Source: Micromonospora costi
Lineage (GTDB): Bacteria > Actinomycetota > Actinomycetes > Mycobacteriales > Micromonosporaceae
Assembly (NCBI RefSeq): GCF_003626655.1
Contig: NZ_RBAN01000002.1
Coordinates: 434,001 to 498,000, forward strand
Direction of reading: 5' to 3'
DNA: 64,000 bases
Shown one piece after another: positions 61,299 to 64,000 of this stretch; positions within the stretch are counted from its first letter, which is position 1; each line of letters starts with the position of its first letter. Made by a program: the position numbers and the translations under genes. The notes below the pieces were generated by a model. It ran no database searches. It saw nothing but the letters and a program-made list of their open reading frames with translations, and was not told the origin of the DNA.

Positions 61299-62030
61299 AT
61301 GACCGAGGAGCGTGTCCAGGCCAACGAGACCACGGTGCCGCTGCTGCCCTGCACGTCGGCGGACGAGACGCTCGCGTTCTGGCGGGCGCTCGGTTTCACG
61401 GTGACCTGGGAGCAGACGAAGCCGTACGTGTACCTGGCCTTCCGGTGGAGCGGATTCGAGCTGCACTACGGCGGTGCGCCGGAGGGGATGGAGCCGGCCG
61501 CCAACACGGGTGGTTGCCTGGTGATGGTCGACGCGGTCGCGCCGTACCACGAGGCGTTCACCGACGCGATGCGCCAGGCGTACGGCAAGGTGCTCGCCCG
61601 GGGGCTGCCGCGGATAACCCGCTACCGGCCGGGCGCCTCGCGGTTCAGCATCGTCGACCCGTCCGGCAACACGCTCATCTTCATCCGCCGTGACGAACCG
61701 GCGGAGCTGGAGTACGGCGGCGCGAAGAGCCTGTCGGGGCTCGCGAGGGTTCTGGACAACGCGCGGATCCTGCGGGAGTTCAAGAGCGACGACCGGGCTG
61801 CCTTCCGGGCGCTCAACTCCGGGCTACGGCGGCACGGGGACGCCGCACCGGCCGTCGACCAGGCGGTGGCCCTCGCCGGCCTGATCGAGCTGTCGGTGGC
61901 GCTGGACGACCAGGAGCGCGTGCCGGAGTGGGGTGCGCGCCTCCAGGCGCTCCGGTTGACCGCGCCGGAACGCGAGCGGGTGGTGGCCGCCGTCGCCGAC
62001 CCGGCCCTGCTCCGCCCGTGGCTCCCCTGA
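61299..62030 (+). CDS. VOC (bleomycin-resistance fold) protein with C-terminal helical extension
   Basis: A 243-residue protein. Residues 1-135 form a VOC/bleomycin-resistance-like domain (LLPCTSADETLAFWRALGFTV; RFSIVDPSGNTLIFIRR). The C-terminal 100 residues are all-helical (LARVLDNARILREFKSDDRA), perhaps a TPR-like or regulatory segment, an unusual extension. ATG at 61299 is chosen over the one at 61260 because GGGAG precedes it and the fold begins there; either is possible. Function unknown. Confidence 0.83.
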   Translation: MTEERVQANETTVPLLPCTSADETLAFWRALGFTVTWEQTKPYVYLAFRWSGFELHYGGAPEGMEPAANTGGCLVMVDAVAPYHEAFTDAMRQAYGKVLARGLPRITRYRPGASRFSIVDPSGNTLIFIRRDEPAELEYGGAKSLSGLARVLDNARILREFKSDDRAAFRALNSGLRRHGDAAPAVDQAVALAGLIELSVALDDQERVPEWGARLQALRLTAPERERVVAAVADPALLRPWLP

Positions 62031-62075
62031 CGAGCCCCGTCCCGACCGGCCCCCGAAGAAGCCCCCGGACGCGCC

Positions 62076-62105
62076 GAGCGCGGCGCCCGGGTGGGCGCCG
62101 CGCTC
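62076..62105. terminator. Terminator between convergent VOC and suf genes
   Basis: GAGCGCGGCGCCC (62076-62088), loop GGGT, perfect complement 62093-62105. Confidence 0.88.
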
Positions 62106-62123
62106 GATGCGGAAGTGGATCCG

Positions 62124-62495
62124 TCAGACGTTGAAGCCGAGGGAGCGGAGCTGGTCGCGGCCCTCGTCGGTGATCTTGTCGGGGCCCCACGGCGGGAGCC
62201 ACACCCAGTTGATCCGGACGTCGTTGACCAGGCCACCGCCCGGGCCGGTGGTCAGCGCCTGGCGCGCCTGGTCCTCGATGACGTCGGTCAGCGGGCACGC
62301 CGCCGAGGTGAGCGTCATGTCCAGGGTAACCACGTTCTCGTCGTCGACGTGCACGCCGTACACCAGGCCGAGGTCGACCACGTTGATGCCCAGCTCCGGG
62401 TCGACGACGTCCTTCATGGCCTCTTCGATGTCGGCGATGCCGGCCTTGCCGCCGCCGGTCGCCGGCGTCGCGGCAGTAGTGGTTTCGTCGCTCAT
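62124..62495 (-). CDS. sufT: Iron-sulfur assembly factor, MIP18/DUF59 family (SufT-like)
   Basis: A 123-residue DUF59 protein (IADIEEAMKDVVDPELGINVVDLGLVYGV; LTSAACPLTDVIEDQAR with its conserved Cys). It matures or loads Fe-S clusters late in the SUF pathway. ATG at 62495 overlaps the sufU stop (ATGA). It is the last gene of the suf operon here. Confidence 0.92.
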   Translation of the reverse strand: MSDETTTAATPATGGGKAGIADIEEAMKDVVDPELGINVVDLGLVYGVHVDDENVVTLDMTLTSAACPLTDVIEDQARQALTTGPGGGLVNDVRINWVWLPPWGPDKITDEGRDQLRSLGFNV

Positions 62496-62965
62496 GCCTT
62501 CACCTCCGGGCTCACGCCCACCCCGGCGCGTGCCGCGGCGTCCTTGAACGCCATCCACGGCAGCAGCGCGCACTTCACCCGGGCGGGGTAGCGGGCCACA
62601 CCCGCGAACGCCACCCCGTCACCGAGCACGTCCTCATCCGGCGTGACCTGCCCACGCCCGGACATCAACTCGACGAACGCCTCGTGCACCACGAACGCTT
62701 CCCCCGCGCCTCGGCCACTCAGCAGCTCGTGCAGCACGCTCGCCGACGCCTGGCTGATCGAGCAGCCCATGCCGTCGTACGAGATGTCGGTGAGCACGCT
62801 GCCGTCCGTCGCCACCCGCACGGTGACCTCGTCCCCGCAGGTGGGGTTCACGTGGTGCGCCTCGGCGGTGTGCGCCGCCGGGTCGTCGGCGTCGCGCAGC
62901 CCGCGCCCGTGCGGGTGCTTGTAGTGGTCCAGGATGATCTCCTGGTAAAGAGACTCAAGCTGCAT
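62492..62965 (-). CDS. sufU: SUF system Fe-S scaffold/sulfur-transfer protein SufU
   Basis: A 157-residue zinc-containing sulfur acceptor for SufS. The conserved cysteines are in NPTCGDEV, DGMGCSISQAS and RVKCALLPW. ATG at 62965 overlaps the sufS stop (ATGA). Confidence 0.94.
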   Translation of the reverse strand: MQLESLYQEIILDHYKHPHGRGLRDADDPAAHTAEAHHVNPTCGDEVTVRVATDGSVLTDISYDGMGCSISQASASVLHELLSGRGAGEAFVVHEAFVELMSGRGQVTPDEDVLGDGVAFAGVARYPARVKCALLPWMAFKDAAARAGVGVSPEVKA

Positions 62966-64000
62966 CAGCCGAACACCTTCCGCACCTGCTCCAGCCCCGC
63001 CACCAGAGCGTCGATCTCCTCGGTGGTGGTGTAGAGGTAGAACGAGGCCCGCGTCGTCGCCGGCACACCGAACCGGGTGCACACCGGGCGGGCGCAGTGG
63101 TGGCCCACCCGCACCTGCACGCCCAGCGAGTCGAGCACCTGGCCCACATCGTGGGGGTGCACGTCGCCGAGGGCGAACGAGATGGTGCCGCCCCGGCCCA
63201 CCGGCACCGTCGGCCCGAAGATCCGCAGGCCGGGCACCGTGGCGAGGGCGTCCAGCGCGTACGCCGTCAGCTCCTTCTCGTGCCACTGGATAGCCTTCAT
63301 CCCGATGCCGGACAGGTAGTCCACGGCGGCGCCGAGCGCCACGGCCTCGGCGATCGGCGGGGTGCCCGCCTCGAACCGGGCCGGCGGCGGGGCGTACGTG
63401 GAGCCCGCCATCTGCACCGTCTCGATCATCGAACCGCCGCCGAACACCGGCGGCATGGCCGCCAGCAGCTCGGCCCGCCCCCACAGCACACCGATGCCGG
63501 TGGGGCCGCACATCTTGTGGCCGGTGAAGACGATGAAGTCCGCGTCGTAGTCGACCACGTCCATCGGCAGGTGCGGCACCGACTGTGAGCAGTCGAGCAG
63601 CAGTAGCGCACCGACCTGACGCACCCGCTCGGTGATCCGCGCGGTGGCGTTGACGGTGCCGAGGATGTTCGACATGTGCACCAGCGAGACGATCTTCGTC
63701 CGCTCCGTGACCAGGTCCTCCAGGCCGGACTCGTCGAGCCGCCCCGAGTCGGTGACCGGGAACCAGCGCAGGGTCGCGCCGGTGCGCTCGCACAGCAGCT
63801 GCCACGGGACGATGTTCGAGTGGTGCTCCATCTCGGAGATCACCACCTCGTCACCGGGGCCGAGGCGGAACCGCGGGTCGGCGTCGGGGCGCAGCGAGGC
63901 GTTCGAGAACGCGTACGCCACGATGTTGATCGCCTCGGTGGAGTTCTTCGTGAACACCACCTCGTCCGGGCTCGGCGCGTTGATGAACGCGGCGATCTTC
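62965..64000 (-). CDS. sufS: Cysteine desulfurase SufS (5' truncated by window edge)
   Basis: PLP-dependent desulfurase supplying sulfur for Fe-S assembly. The visible 345 residues include ISEMEHHSNIVPW, the PLP lysine in FTGHKMCGPTGIGVLWG and the active cysteine in RVGHHCARPVC near the C terminus. The frame stays open to the right edge, so the N-terminal part and start lie outside. It is the first of sufS-U-T, each overlapping by 4 bp. Confidence 0.96.
   Translation of the reverse strand, partial: KIAAFINAPSPDEVVFTKNSTEAINIVAYAFSNASLRPDADPRFRLGPGDEVVISEMEHHSNIVPWQLLCERTGATLRWFPVTDSGRLDESGLEDLVTERTKIVSLVHMSNILGTVNATARITERVRQVGALLLLDCSQSVPHLPMDVVDYDADFIVFTGHKMCGPTGIGVLWGRAELLAAMPPVFGGGSMIETVQMAGSTYAPPPARFEAGTPPIAEAVALGAAVDYLSGIGMKAIQWHEKELTAYALDALATVPGLRIFGPTVPVGRGGTISFALGDVHPHDVGQVLDSLGVQVRVGHHCARPVCTRFGVPATTRASFYLYTTTEEIDALVAGLEQVRKVFG

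Overview
The window looks like chromosomal DNA from a filamentous actinomycete, most probably Micromonospora or a close Micromonosporaceae relative. The basis is very high G+C (clearly above 70% by eye, not computed), frequent GTG/TTG starts, leaderless-type promoters, and actinobacterial families: a CvnABCD conservon, acVLRF1 peptidyl-tRNA hydrolase, DUF2630, SCO6045-like protein, and a TIGR04222 protein paired with a DUF692 (MNIO) protein. I see no tRNA, rRNA, CRISPR array, integrase, transposase or phage gene. The density of metabolic and secreted-protein genes suits an ordinary chromosomal arm or core region.

Layout. 1-2.8 kb: end of a xanthine-dehydrogenase-type molybdoenzyme operon. 2.9-6.2 kb: a ribbon-helix-helix protein behind a palindromic operator, then a DUF4097 protein and a DrrAB-type ABC transporter. 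6.5-11.3 kb: secreted lytic polysaccharide monooxygenase, asparagine synthetase and aminopeptidase P. 11.6-15.3 kb: two tandem beta-helix secreted proteins that share a 310-bp identical block and a conserved leader. 15.4-25.6 kb: a giant amylopullulanase with LacI-type operators, two membrane-anchored CBM2-like paralogues, small proteins, a permuted NlpC/P60-like protein and a pectate-lyase-fold protein. 26.2-27.5 kb: about 1.3 kb of gene-free, repeat-rich DNA with large palindromes and a five-unit tandem repeat. 27.5-32.5 kb: a secreted C39-like peptidase, DedA, a VOC protein and aconitase acnA.

32.6-40.7 kb is a co-directional block on the minus strand: cytochrome P450, class I terpene synthase, class II terpene cyclase with a DxDTT motif, then the conservon cvnA-B-C-D. 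I read it as a small terpenoid biosynthetic locus next to its probable signalling module. 41-44.8 kb: DUF2630, RIO-type kinase, HAD hydrolase, nitrilase-type hydrolase and an AcnR-like repressor. A palindrome at the acnR promoter recurs in part at the acnA promoter 15 kb away.

44.9-47.2 kb is the most interesting locus: three overlapping genes encoding a four-helix membrane protein with a Cys/Gly-rich tail (TIGR04222), a DUF692/MNIO iron oxidase and a SCO6045-like partner. It resembles a RiPP-type modification system whose substrate is a membrane-anchored protein tail. 47.3-64 kb: an SDR protein lacking the canonical Tyr-Lys pair, Mug glycosylase, an ABC exporter, enoyl-CoA hydratase, a CadD-like transporter, an ABC-F protein, two metalloproteases, acVLRF1, a LysE transporter, a VOC protein, and the start of a suf operon (sufS-sufU-sufT) that runs off the right edge.

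Most convergent gene pairs are separated by strong hairpins. Three of the non-coding hairpins are long stems headed by GATCA, possibly a lineage-specific intergenic repeat family.
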